DNA of 64,000 bases from assembly GCA_964023275.1 (NCBI GenBank), contig OZ029921.1, positions 32,418,448 to 32,482,447 on the forward strand, written 5' to 3'. The translations under genes were made by a program, and so were the position numbers. The notes beneath the pieces were generated by a model. That model was not told where the DNA came from, made no database searches, and worked only from the letters and a program-made list of their open reading frames with translations. Position 1 is the first letter of the stretch. The number at the start of each line of letters is the position of its first letter. The DNA comes from Norana najaformis. Taxonomy: Eukaryota > Annelida > Clitellata > Crassiclitellata > Hormogastridae. Shown here piece by piece: positions 27,201-36,004 of this stretch.

Positions 27201-30200
27201 CAGCTAAGATATCAAATGATTCTGTCAGTTTTAGCATACACTGACGTGATTAACTGTCGCATAATAAAATATTGGAGTGATTAAGCATTGTGTGGTTAAC
27301 TTCCTGCAAGATTATGTGTTGGTGATGAAGTTCCTGCAAGATTATGTGTTGGTGATGAAGTGTTGTGTGATGAAATGTCATGTGATTAACTGTTTCTACA
27401 CTGTAACCACAAATCTGATTTGCCTTCCCAGGCCTTTTGGGTCACTAACCCTAACCAGAGTGGAACAGTCTTCTGGCGTCTGTTGAAGAGACTACGAGTC
27501 ATGACAGTTGCAAACAATGCTTGGAATTGCATTTATTGCTTAACTTTTCAGTGCTGACAGCTGACAATTTAAGACACCCTAGAAGTAGCTTGCTACACAT
27601 GATGCGTCCTAAATTATTGGTTTTACACTACATTTCCACCAGGTATCTTGAAAATTGCACATATACTTGATCTTGGTGGCTTATTAGAATGTCCATAATG
27701 TTCATGACAGGTTACAGGTATGCTCTGAAAGGCTAAGAGTTGTCGTCTCATCTGTTCCCTGTAATGTAATATAGTAGGGCATTTGCAAACCAACCTGAAA
27801 ATACTAAAATGGCATGATGAGGCCAAAAAGGCATAACCAATGTTCCCTCTAATTTGATAATTCAGTGTGTGGGTTACTGTACATAAGGCACAGTAAGTGC
27901 TTTGGATACATTTACACTGCTTGGCCATTTTTTTAATTATTATTATTGTTATTATTATTTCTGCTTTTATTGAATGCAATTATCTAGTAACTAAGCTTCA
28001 GTCGATGGCAATGAGTGATCGTGAGTGCAGGACTTGCTCAAGGTCCCTTTGTAGTAACCATCTTGGGGAGGCCTGAACCTGTACTCTCCGTGTTTCAAGC
28101 CGAGCGCTTTAACCAATCAGCTACCGTGGGGCATGGTAAACAATTGGTTAGAGCGATTGTTTTGTGCACAGAACCACAAAACTGCTATACAGCTTACAAC
28201 CCAGGTTCTTGTTTTAGACTACTTGAGAGTCTTTTCTTCATACTTGTTTAACAGTAACTGAATTTCTGTTTTAGATGCTGTCAAGTTTTTCCTTGGGTGA
28301 TGTGCTGATATTCTGATGAAGCATGTTCTTGTTTTTGTAGGGCATTAAAGCTTGCTCGCACATGTTTGGTCGCTGTGCATTCAAACGACTGATAGAGTTC
28401 TTGATTGGCCAGTTATTTATTTCATCAGACCAGGTGTGTGGCTTTTATAAGCAACTGAGTTAGCTCTGGTTTTATTGTTTTTATTTCTTTTTGTGTTATT
28501 TCATCGCTTTTTTGTCTGAGGTAGATAATATGTAAGAAAATCTGATGGCATAGATGGCATAGGGTGTGGCAATCAACTTGTGTGCAAATGCCATCGCAAA
28601 TTTGTACCTTGTGCTCAATGCACCTGTTGTGGGAGTTATATTTCATTTGTTATCATTATGAAAAAATTCATTCATTTATTTGCTTGTTATTATGTTTGCA
28701 CTGAGGTGAAAGATTTTGAATTCTTAGTCCATACTTTGTAGATCTTTAATGATATTTTTCTTTCTGTTCTGTGCAAATGTAGATTTTTAAAAATTCTTGT
28801 CCTTTCTTATATTCATTTTAGCAATTTTCTTCTCAGGAGATGGGTTTCCGAAGGTGGAGTTCAGTGCAAGCTAGAGAGTTCGGGCCGCTGCACTCGACAC
28901 TCGCGACACTAATACTTTGCTGTGATTTGACACAGTACAGAGGTTAGTCAGGCTTGCCATCATCTGAAATGCTGTCATACGGGAATGATGTATTTTTGTA
29001 CATTTATCTCAGACTTCTTAACCTTTAGCTGCCTTCATGCTTTCCACTTATTAAAACTGTGTTTGTTGTCAGTTTATAGCTGCCTGAAGGTGAGAAGGGT
29101 GGGCAACTGAGTGAGCTGAGAAAACGACTAAAGAAAAATCTAAGTAAAGACAGGAACACTATGTTGGAGGATATGGCACAAGAGATGGAAGAGGCATACA
29201 AGAGGGGACACAGCAAAAAACTGTTTGCCAACGTTAAAAAACTAAGTGGGGAAATTAATAACAAACTAATAAACATAGAACCAGTAAGGACAACAAATGG
29301 AGAAATAATCACTGAAAAAAAGAAGATAATGGAGCGCTGGAAAGAACATTTTGAGGAGTTACTGAATAGAGAAGAGCCCAAAGAAATAGAGAAAATAATA
29401 AACGAGATCGATCAGGTCGAGTTATTAAATGAGGAGGAGGATGATTATGAGGAAGAAGATGTATCCATAGAGGAAGTAGAAAGGGCAGTTAATCAAATGA
29501 AAAAAGGCAAGGCCCCAGGAGTATGTAAGATAACGGCAGAAATGTTGCAGAATACGGGTACATATACAGTAAAATGGCTGCATCGAGTAATAACATCTGT
29601 ATGGAGAGCAGAGGAAATCCCTATGGACTGGAGAAAAGCAGTCATTATTCCAGTATATAAAAAAGGAGACAGACAAGAATGTGGCAACTCCAGAGGAATC
29701 AGCCTATTAAGTGTACCAGGCAAAGTTTTCACCAGAATCATCCTGAATAGAATGGCAGATAGAGTGGATGACATCCTACGGGAAAATCAAAGTGGATTTC
29801 GAAAAGGGAGAGGATGTTCAGATCAGATCTTTGTAATCCGACAAATCATCGAAAAAAGAATTGAATACAATAAAGAAACAGTTATGTGCTTCATTGACTT
29901 TGCCCAGGCCTACGACTCAGTCTGGAGATCAGGAGCATGGAAGATCTTGGAGAAATATGGCATTCACGCCAAATTAATCAGACTCATCAGAAAACTATAT
30001 GGCACAATAATGGCATGCATTCGACTAGAAGGAGAAGAAACTGAATGGTTCAAGATAGAAACAGGTTTCCGACAGGGGTGCATCCTGTCACCAATCTTGT
30101 TTAATATGGTATTGGACTATATCATGAGACGTCTGGAAAGAACTCATAATTTGGGAGCACAATCTCAACCAAGAAATACAGAGGATGTCGAATATGCAGA

Positions 30201-33200
30201 TGATGCATGTATGATTGCAGAATGCCTAACAAGAATAATGGAGTTGTTGGAGGCATTAGCAGAGGAAAGTGGAAAACTTGGACTGAAAATTAACTATAAC
30301 AAAACTAAAATAATGCCAATAACAAAAAAGGAATACAACGGGCCAATAGTTAAGCTTAAGGGACAGGAAATTGAGGTAATAAATAAGTTTGTCTATCTGG
30401 GAAGTGAAATGAAAGCAGGGGGAGGATCAGAAACAGAAATCAAAAGGAGAATAGCGCTTGCAGGGTCAACCTTTAACAGATTACAAAAGGTCTTCAAACG
30501 ACATGATATAAAACTGGCGATAAAGCTAAAAATCCTCAACACATGCGTGATCCCAGTACTAATCTATGGATGTGAGTCATGGAGTATTACAAGAGCAATG
30601 GAGAAGAAACTGAATGCAGCAGAAAACAAATGGCTCAGAAGAATACTAAGAGTTAGCTATAAGGACCATGTAACGAAAGAGAGTATTAGACAACGAACAC
30701 AGCAACCATTGATAAGCAATATGATCAAGAAAAGAAGAATGAAGTGGGCAGGACATGTCCTGAGGATGGAGGAGAACCGCAATCCAAAGAAAATCTTTAA
30801 ATACAAACCGGACGGAAAGAGAGCAGTGGGAAGACCGAAAAGAAGATGGATAGATTGCCTTGAAGAGGATCTGAAAGGTGCCGGAGTTACTATCTATGGG
30901 AAAACGGAGGGCAGACGGAGAATGACCCTTGAAGAGATGGCCGGGAGACGGGATTTGTGGAGGGATGTCATAGAGAAATCAACGACTGGATCCAGTCCAG
31001 AGATGATTACATGACATGACATGAAGGTGTCCACTGGGGAGTTTATTTTTAATGGTAGTTCTGTTCCAGCTGCAGACTTGAATTTTACATTGTTGTGTGA
31101 AGTAATGGTACAAAAAATGTGTTGTGTCTCTTTCAGGGCTCTAAAATGTGCTGTCTGATTCATATGTCCATTTCAGTGACAATCAACTGATGATCCAGAA
31201 GGCTAGATATCAGCACATAAATGAGCATACAAGTGCACACACACACACACACATACAAGTGGCATGTGATTAATGAAAATTTCTTCACTGTTCATGGTTG
31301 AAGTAATCAGAGAGCCACATTAAAATTAATTATTTTATTGCAAAAATACATTGGATTTTTGAACTGTTATTGATTTTTGGTATAGAGGTTAAGCAGCATC
31401 AGCCATATAAGCCAGTTCGGGCCTCACCCCAAGTGTCTTTAAAGATGCCTGAGGATATACGACGGTTCGTCTTTGGACATGATTCACATAAGTATCTGCG
31501 TGAGGTAAGAATATATTGTTTTCTAGAATTTCAGCAATAGCAATTAAATGACCTAGTAGAACTCATTATATTTATGAAACGAATCTGAAAATGATTCTTA
31601 AGTACAGAATTGTTAGTTATGGAGGTGGTGTTGTTATGGAAATTTTAATGAGGAAAGTTACATTGGAGGTGGTAGGTGTGTGAATTTTTATTACAGATAT
31701 GGGGATATAATAATAATGAAAACGGTGTTTATGGAAGATGGTGCCAGTGGAATTCCAAAGTTCTTGGTTAATGTTAATACTTCTATTTTAATGTTGTAGG
31801 TAGTTCTTGCATTGAGAGAAGTGACAACAGGAATTGATTCAATTCAAGAGATGTTGCTGTATTGCAGTTCTTGTAACTTAAGTTTCTCCATTGCTGTGCT
31901 GCAAAATATCATGGTAATCCAGTCTAATCTTGGTCTTTTGTAGGGCCATTATTGTAATATGCAAGTTATCAGTAAACAGCTATGCCTTGTCAAAATTTTA
32001 AAACTGTTGTGACTGTTTATGATACAGAAGGGGTGTTAGGCTTGTTTCTGTGGTCTGTTGGCATTTATCTTGCTCTGTCCAGGTCATGGTATCCAAATGT
32101 TAACAAAGGTAAGATAGGTGAAGTAATAACTCGCTGCTTTGTTAACCAGACTTCTCCCACTCCTCAGATGTGGAACTGGTATTGAAGAATCTTTTGGCTA
32201 AAGTGCAGGTGCAATGATGATTCAAGAACAGTATTATCTTACATGGCTTATTGTGAAATTGTCAGCTTTGTATGACACAATTTAATTTAAAAACCAAGAC
32301 AAGAACCAGTATTGGTGTGTGAAAGACAAATGCATCGACCATCAGCCACTGTGTCCTAATGCAAGCTCCTTACACCACTGCTTTTAGAGGCAATTCAGGC
32401 ACCATGTTATAACAAGATTCTACTCTAATGCGGGCTCCATTCAAAAGCTAAACTAAATTTCGGATCTTTGTCAGACCACACTATATCAGAATTCATGTCA
32501 TAATGAAGCATGTTATAGGGAGGGTCTTGTAGTAGTAAAATGGTCTGATTGTGGTGTTCAGTTTCATTCTGGAATATAAAGCAGTCTCAGCTGGCTTAAA
32601 CGGGAATTATAATACAGACGAAAAGAGGCTGATACATTTGTTAACTTGGCTGGTTTTTTTACTAGAATCAATGTCTTAAAGCACAATCAAATGAACTGAA
32701 GCCGCTTTTTCAAGTTCTTCTGCAGCTTATGGTGAGTTGAATGCATGTTCAGAATACCTTGATTAATCGTGAGAGTAGAAAACAAGTGTGGGCTACTCAG
32801 AGGTGGAGGGTTGCTGTGTGACTATTTGAGACTCTGGTGATGTGGTATAGGAGAGAAGAGTAAGAGTATTATTGCAATTTCTTTGTAAAATTGTTGTTTA
32901 GTGGAATTTCTTTAAACTGCATGCATGCTCATTTAATAGTGTGGATGTAAAATAATATCATGTTTCTGTTTTTTTTATTTAAACGATTACATAAACTTTA
33001 CGTGAAAGTGGCACTATAATTGATGCATTAAATAATATAAACTAGAAAAATGAAATGGTATTTTGTATACAATAAAAAATTTAATCACAGTATATCGATT
33101 TTAAGGTTAATTTCATTACCTTTATTTAAAAGTATCCATTTCAGAGATTAACTTTAATTGGCTTGTGAATTAGTATCTTTCAGAGAAGAGCATCATTGTG

Positions 33201-36004
33201 ACTGCAGTGAAAGTCGATTGTTGTTATGTTTGTGGTGATTTTTCATCAGCTTCTTGAAGACCAGTACCAGTTGGACCGGCTGAGGTTTGTCATCGATGGC
33301 AGTCAGACAACAGCAGAGGAGCAAGACAACCAGGTCACTGGAATGCTGAGTAAGTCACTGTGATAGCAGCCATGTCCATCCAACCACAGACACTTAATGT
33401 GTGCACGTATTTGCTCATACAAGAACCTGTGTATAAAACTAACCGTGGGACATGTGAACTCCAAGTATAACAAGGTTGTGCTTTCTTGAGGACCTCCTGA
33501 TAACACCATCCTTGGGACTCATGAACTCCATTGCATAATGAGGTTGTGCTGCAATGAGATCATTTGCCAAAGCTCACTTTAATCTGGGATCCATGTTGTC
33601 TGGAGCACTTTACCAGAATCTGTGTTATAACAAAGCATGACATAAGCAGGTTCTGCTATATTTAAATGGGGTTTAGTGGAAGACTGAAATACAGGTGAAC
33701 ACAATTACGACAAAGGCTGTGGCTACAAGAATGTAACCGTAAACGATGAAATTGCGAGACGGAAGGCTGTTTTGGAATAGGGTACTATAGGTTTGGTTGG
33801 ATATGACATGTAAATAGGCTTATAATTATATCTACTAGTATTCTGATGCTTGTCTGCAGATTATGTGAATGTTTCGTGTATATATAATCCAGTGGCCATT
33901 AGGCAGTACCACACATCAGACAGTCGACGGTCGTACCAGATCATCAAGTTCCTGGTGAATCTGGCCAACAAGTGTCCGGTGGCTAAGGACTACCTGCTTC
34001 AGGCGGCCACAAGATGGCAGTGGGCTGTCAACTGGCTCAAGTCAAAGGTGGGTTCTTCGGTGAGAATTAACTAATCACGTTGGCCTCCCAACTATGGGAC
34101 ATCATCAGTTGTTTATGTATTGTGATCAGTCACTTATGTAGCATGACAAAACTATTGATGACTGCATTTGGTAGCTTGTGTTTTGAGCCAGGTTGCTGGT
34201 TAAAATTAGCTGAATTTTATATGAGAATTAGTTTATTACATTTTGTTGATTTATTATGAACTCTGAGGCTGTCGTGGAATACTAGTATTAAGCTGTTATT
34301 GGGTTAGTTTTGCTAGTCAGACTGAAGATTAAATTTGCCAGTAATTATCTGGTTTGGGTAATAACAGCTTGTTCTAGAAATTTTCGTGCTAACTGATCAT
34401 CCCACTAAGAGACTACTTAAATTTCAGTTCTTGTGTGAATTATCTTAGAAGCCTTGTGTTTTAATTTATCCAGATGTCAGAACTCTATTACTGGAATCCG
34501 CAGACGGCTGTCTCAAACGAGGACTCTGCTAATACACAGTCATTTCAGAGGACCATCAGCGCTCAGGTATGCGACAGTTCTAGGATCTTATTTCCCCAGT
34601 TTTTATTCTTGGAGTAGAATCCAGATCTGCTATCTGGCAGAAGTAAGGCAGTCTCTTAAAGAAATGTATTGGTTTGATGCTCTGAGGCCTTCGTGAGGTT
34701 GTTGTAAGCTGCTTTACAAATGTCTACTGAATTCTACCTGCATTCATACATGCATTCATACTTCATTATATTGAACTTGATTATTTGAACTTCTGGTTAT
34801 TATATCAAACTATGTTTAGTAGCACCAATGCAGACACAAGCCTTTTATCGAACTTGAATACATCAAAGTTTCAGCTTTTGTCAAAGGAACTTTTGAAGGC
34901 ATATTTGAACACATCAAAGTTTACAGTGCCATGCTGTGGAGTGAAAACTCGTGCTCTGCCTTAGTTGTAGTTAATTAATGATGAATAACAGGTACTTCGT
35001 ATTTGGACCGATTCTAGGTGTAAGACAAGGCATGGTGCACATGTCCATGTATGTCTAGGTCACTAAGCAGGGCAGTCAGTGCAATTAAGGCTACATCTCA
35101 TTTTCACTGATTGACTGACTAGAGCCTCTGAAAGAGCGAGTTCTGCTGTCTGTGCTTACATAGACCAACCTGCATCAGTGATACTGGACAGCTTAATGCG
35201 CATTAACCTGTTGTGAACTTTAAGCTAGCTTTTCGCTACCAATCAGTTTTTAGCTACTTTTAACTACTTCTGGTTTGGGTTTGTAGTTGCTGGGAATTTT
35301 TTACAGTATGTTTTACACATATTATCCTTTATTTTTTAACATACATAGTCATTATTACCACTAAGAAATCTGCATGTGCAGTAATGTATTGAAATTTTAT
35401 GATGACCTCAGTTCACAGATAATCATGTAGAGCTATGAATGTTCCCACGTATTTTGAACATTGGATCTATTGAGCTGCTATTGACGGTCCACTGAACTTA
35501 GACATAATGAAGTTTTACTGAGCGTCTATACAGACATGCATAGATACCTACATAAATCGGTTGAGACCTAACTGGTGCAATGGAAATCTCTAATTAATAT
35601 CAAATATACTAAGTAACCATGGACTTTGTCTGGTTTGCTTTTGACATGCTTAAAAAAGAATTCATAAAATGTAACTGAAGAATAGTTCGCTAATGAATAG
35701 GACATTCAAACCAAACACTGCCGATGAGAGGCTCTTTGCTAATAAAGGTGCATTACAAAGTTTTGTCTTACATTACGTTACATCCATTTGTTTTGTTTTA
35801 CTGAAGGACACACTGGCTGAAGCGACGGCCCTTCTGACAGAGTTTGAGGCTCAGGATCAGTCGGACATGGAGATGGGTGCCCAAACAAATAAGAGTGAGG
35901 AAATGGCAGGGTCCAGCCACTCCTCTAGTCCCGTCTTTTTCACCACACACTCCCCTGCAGAACATACAGAGGATTTTGACACTGTTGATAAAGATACAGG
36001 ATAA
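21..36004 (+). CDS. usp24: USP24-type ubiquitin carboxyl-terminal hydrolase, 3' 44 exons (5' end off window)
   Basis: A giant deubiquitinase of peptidase family C19 that removes ubiquitin from substrate proteins. I joined 44 exons, all with GT-AG borders and matching phases, into 6153 nt (2050 codons plus TAA). Exons: 21-170, 1418-1549, 2172-2283, 2477-2553, 3605-3745, 4468-4634, 5179-5356, 6231-6329, 6902-7009, 7302-7346, 7890-7975, 8615-8699, 9179-9481, 9757-9950, 11474-11636, 12094-12262, 12695-12850, 13346-13586, 15594-15655, 16149-16337, 17094-17208, 17492-17636, 17850-18010, 18452-18632, 18999-19081, 19895-20033, 20751-20870, 21365-21720, 22164-22303, 22694-22838, 23455-23653, 24284-24387, 25334-25444, 25930-26029, 26426-26545, 28341-28433, 28837-28942, 31386-31504, 31800-31913, 32666-32731, 33250-33349, 33860-34047, 34474-34566, 35807-36004. 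USP24 rather than USP9X or USP34 is indicated by the Cys box [12 protein letters not shown] and the C-terminal pieces [24 protein letters not shown] and FQRTISAQ. Human USP24 has about 2620 residues, so roughly the first 570, including the UBA end, lie off the left edge. Exons 13 and 15 add Ser/Pro/Gly-rich linkers. No stop or frameshift was seen in any exon. Confidence 0.93.
481..1380 (-). mobile_element. RTE-clade (BovB-like) non-LTR retrotransposon, 5'-truncated, with TSD
   Basis: The minus strand encodes the C-terminal half of a reverse transcriptase. It starts in the [13 protein letters not shown] region, passes the catalytic YADDT motif, and continues to a thumb with GHVMR and GRPRKKW near the C-terminus; the open frame runs from about 1380 to its stop near 488. 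The thumb and tail resemble RTE/BovB proteins. A 10-bp direct repeat AGGAGATGCT at 471-480 and 1381-1390 marks the target-site duplication. The 3' end, at the low coordinate, has a short tandem repeat (CACCTTGT twice on the + strand) instead of poly(A), as RTE elements do. The frame is uninterrupted, so the copy is fairly young. It sits between USP24 exons 1 and 2 of the window. Confidence 0.85.
3033..3095. repeat. Two-copy tandem repeat, about 31 bp
   Basis: The motif TTCC-GATAATGTTGCAACC plus CTTTCCT appears twice in a row, separated by GAAAAAGTC. It lies in a USP24 intron and needs no special explanation. Confidence 0.7.
3096..3500 (+). mobile_element. CR1/L2-like LINE 3' fragment, degenerate
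   Basis: The translated end resembles the C-terminus of CR1-type ORF2: a phrase like [13 protein letters not shown] followed by stop near 3310-3350. It is followed by a 3' UTR-like stretch and an ACAT/ACATTC simple-repeat tail at about 3478-3500. Several stops and shifts break it. The 5' boundary is uncertain. Confidence 0.5.
4200..4357 (+). mobile_element. Possible LINE 3' end with (ACTT)n tail
   Basis: AT-rich sequence ending in GGTGCTAATAAAGACA followed by about four ACTT units just before 4357. A unit-repeat tail after an AATAAA-like word is how CR1/RTE 3' ends look elsewhere in this window. No coding part is visible, so this is a weak call. Confidence 0.35.
5395..5965 (-). mobile_element. 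CR1-like LINE 3' fragment
   Basis: The minus strand reads as the C-terminal part of a CR1-type ORF2, with [20 protein letters not shown] near 5720-5790 and [16 protein letters not shown] near 5570-5620. Its 3' tail is a TTTATTTATTTATTG-type repeat at 5398-5415. It is the same family as the copy at 24417-24835, which shares the blocks SDTG, HAF-C and IWN-LP. A short second piece of the same sequence (GACTTTAAGGTCAAGC) follows at about 5928-5965. It is 5'-truncated, frameshifted and intronic. Confidence 0.7.
6500..6720 (+). mobile_element. CR1/L2-like LINE ORF2 C-terminal fragment
   Basis: Plus-strand translation gives [19 protein letters not shown], then [11 protein letters not shown], the usual order near the end of CR1/L2 ORF2 (PYL--L, then F---P-LWN-LP). 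One frame has a stop and the other parts are shifted. It lies in the USP24 intron between exons 6231-6329 and 6902-7009. Confidence 0.55.
8817..8897. repeat. CT-rich microsatellite
   Basis: An imperfect CT/CTCT run of about 80 bp interspersed with CACC, TATCT and GTCT. It is inside a USP24 intron. Confidence 0.85.
10173..11201 (+). mobile_element. piggyBac-like transposon, internally deleted
   Basis: Both ends abut TTAA (10169-10172 and 11202-11205), the piggyBac target. The termini match over the first bases as CACATYG in inverted orientation. An open frame at 10712-10996 ends in the family's C-terminal cysteine-rich zinc-binding domain: paired Cys in [20 protein letters not shown] then CETCPPE. 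The DDE catalytic core is missing, so the copy is non-autonomous. The left part holds two tandem copies of about 210 bp (roughly 10186-10400 and 10401-10640), each with a GACGTGT-A-ACACGTC palindrome and the word TACGATTATTTTGGACACTC. It is in a USP24 intron. Confidence 0.75.
13967..15463. mobile_element. TIR DNA transposon with TA target site (Tc1/mariner/pogo-like, non-autonomous)
   Basis: The left end CCGTATATAGTCGACTATAG and the reverse complement of the right end, CCGTATACACTCAACTATAA, match over about 30 bp (imperfect TIR including a second AGTCGA block). Each end is flanked by TA (13965-13966 and 15464-15465). Several AGTATAAGTCGA words repeat near both ends. No transposase frame was recognised in the 1.5 kb. 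Inside is a second inverted repeat of 29 bp (14087-14115 versus 14723-14751) and a hairpin at 14251-14293. The superfamily is inferred from the TA duplication only. It is in a USP24 intron. Confidence 0.65.
15968..16020. repeat. Short perfect-like hairpin, 21-bp stem
   Basis: ATAAACTTTCCTGGAATGAAA at 15968-15988 (21 nt, given with its partner) pairs with 16000-16020 with a single mismatch and an 11-nt loop. A second 10-bp pair, AATGGCTGTC / GACAGCCATT, overlaps it. It lies about 130 bp upstream of USP24 exon 16149-16337. Confidence 0.75.
16530..16870 (+). repeat. Decayed partial duplicate of the USP24 exon 20 region
   Basis: Segment 16536-16620 resembles 16076-16180, the acceptor side and start of exon 16149-16337: it shares CAGTACATTGTATATGAC and ATAATCA-GG-C-G-TGATGGTGG. 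Segment 16617-16650 resembles 16412-16443 (TAGCCTCTT-TAATT--GAA-CCTTGCAG). Segment 16838-16866 resembles 16343-16375 (GGCCTTA-CTT then GCAGACA-TACA-AGGAAA). The middle is interrupted by a CR1-like 3' end. No intact splice site plus open frame survives, so it is not a working exon. Confidence 0.6.
16650..16833 (+). mobile_element. CR1-like LINE 3' end, (TTAGAT)n-tail family
   Basis: It starts at the last ORF2 codons (LPAYH then stop) and continues with the 3' UTR. The UTR matches 51720-51880 closely: CTTCTGGT-T-TCTGACCTAT, GACCCGGCTTC and TTGGGCATT-TGA-AAC. It ends in GATTAGATTAGATTAG. The same UTR is seen in reverse at 47843-47930. It is embedded in the exon-20 duplicate. Confidence 0.75.
18090..18300 (+). 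mobile_element. CR1-like LINE 3' end with TATG/TA microsatellite tail
   Basis: The words TAGATCTGTTAGACAGATCAG and CCTTGAGAGGTTCTTAAAAG match the 3' UTR seen at 37990-38180 and, reversed, at 41008-41110. A TATGTATGTGTGTATA then TA-rich repeat runs 18236-18296, consistent with a simple-repeat tail. It is intronic in USP24, just after the catalytic Cys exon. Confidence 0.55.
19301..19741 (+). mobile_element. Possible retro-inserted segment bounded by 22-bp direct repeats
   Basis: GGTAAAGMTGACACACTTGTTT occurs at 19279-19300 and again at 19742-19763 with one mismatch. The right copy is preceded by a run of seven A. This looks like a target-site duplication plus A-rich tail, but 22 bp is long and the insert encodes nothing I recognise. 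Confidence 0.35.
21005..21260 (+). mobile_element. CR1-like ORF2 C-terminal fragment
   Basis: Across two frames the translation gives [13 protein letters not shown] followed by [12 protein letters not shown] and a stop. This is the order F-V-A----WN-LP / K--L------YPP that ends CR1 ORF2. It lies in the intron before the catalytic His exon. Confidence 0.55.
21683..21774 (+). repeat. 46-bp tandem duplication of the catalytic-His segment and splice donor of USP24
   Basis: Copy 1 (21683-21728) covers the end of exon 21365-21720, including [12 protein letters not shown] and the donor GTTAGT. Copy 2 (21729-21774) follows at once with six mismatches. In copy 2 the His codon CAT reads CGT (Arg) and the donor is GTTGGT. 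Use of the second donor would add 46 nt and shift the frame to an early stop, so copy 2 should be intronic. Confidence 0.85.
22405..22490. repeat. Degenerate ATGG/ATGC microsatellite
   Basis: Imperfect GGATGGATGGATGCATGCATGC-type repeat followed by GATGAATGAATGGATGGG. It is in a USP24 intron. Confidence 0.7.
23790..23870 (-). mobile_element. CR1-like 3' UTR scrap, minus strand
   Basis: TATAATAATGC followed by CAGTCGATGGT matches 47880-47915 (minus-strand 3' UTR of the TTAGAT-tail family). It is short and diverged. Confidence 0.4.
24417..24835 (-). mobile_element. CR1-like LINE 3' fragment with (AAATAA)n tail
   Basis: The minus strand reads as the ORF2 C-terminus: [20 protein letters not shown], then [32 protein letters not shown] and [13 protein letters not shown] with a stop. 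The 3' tail at the low coordinate is a TTATTTTATTTTATTTATTT repeat (24414-24440). It is the same family as 5395-5965 but better preserved. It follows USP24 exon 24284-24387 by only 30 bp. Confidence 0.8.
26632..27405 (-). mobile_element. Possible Mutator-like (MULE) element with long imperfect TIRs
   Basis: About 100 bp at the left (ACATTTAATCATATAACA, CACTTCATCACCAACA and ACACTTAAGCACTCCA) reappear inverted at the right (27240-27400: TGGAGTGATTAAGCATTGTG, TGTTGGTGATGAAGT and TGTCATGTGATTAA). The right arm contains a two-copy 33-bp tandem repeat at 27300-27365. Between them a broken minus-strand frame (26798-27237) includes the phrase [24 protein letters not shown] text ([20 protein letters not shown]). 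That recalls the end of MULE/FLYWCH transposases (-YFE-TYIRG-). The assignment rests on this phrase and the long TIRs; treat it as tentative. Confidence 0.45.
27937..28130 (-). mobile_element. tRNA-derived SINE, minus strand
   Basis: The reverse complement begins GTAGCTGATTGGTTAAAGCG (tRNA A-box region) and continues with CGCTCGGCTTGAAAC and GTACAGGTTCAGGCC (B-box GGTTCAGGCC). Next comes a body with GGGACCTTGAGCAAGT, the 3' word TTAGTTACTAGATAATTGC, and an AAT/ATT repeat tail at 27937-27960. It shares head and tail with the copy at 60108-60293. Confidence 0.75.
28131..28190 (+). mobile_element. SINE head fragment, plus strand
   Basis: GGCATGGTAAACAATTGGTT then AGAGCGATTGT matches the tRNA-like head of the SINE at 60115-60150. 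It abuts the minus-strand copy head to head. Confidence 0.5.
29093..31021 (+). mobile_element. RTE-like non-LTR retrotransposon, 5'-truncated, intact RT frame, with TSD
   Basis: A single open frame runs from the element's left edge to the stop at 31012-31014 (about 640 codons, with a first Met at 29161). In order it contains the RT fingers ([28 protein letters not shown]), the palm with [27 protein letters not shown] and the catalytic YADDA at about 30193. The thumb follows with [14 protein letters not shown] and a tail with [10 protein letters not shown] and GRPKRRW. The endonuclease domain is absent (5' truncation). The 3' tail is ACATGACATGACA. An 8-bp direct repeat TGAAGGTG at 29085-29092 and 31022-31029 fits a target-site duplication. 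With no stop or shift it is probably recent. It lies in the USP24 intron between exons 28837-28942 and 31386-31504. Confidence 0.88.
31226..31254. repeat. (CA)n microsatellite
   Basis: About ten CA units in a USP24 intron. Confidence 0.9.

Noticed and set aside
32330-33660. Recurring TTATAACAAG-TT-T-CT words in USP24 introns, like TIRs of Tc1/pogo MITEs
   Set aside because: The words are scattered and diverged, with no paired ends or TA duplications that I could define.
34567-34700. Possible LINE-like translation after USP24 exon 34474-34566 ([15 protein letters not shown] text)
   Set aside because: Only a few residues resemble a CR1 C-terminus and no UTR or tail is visible.
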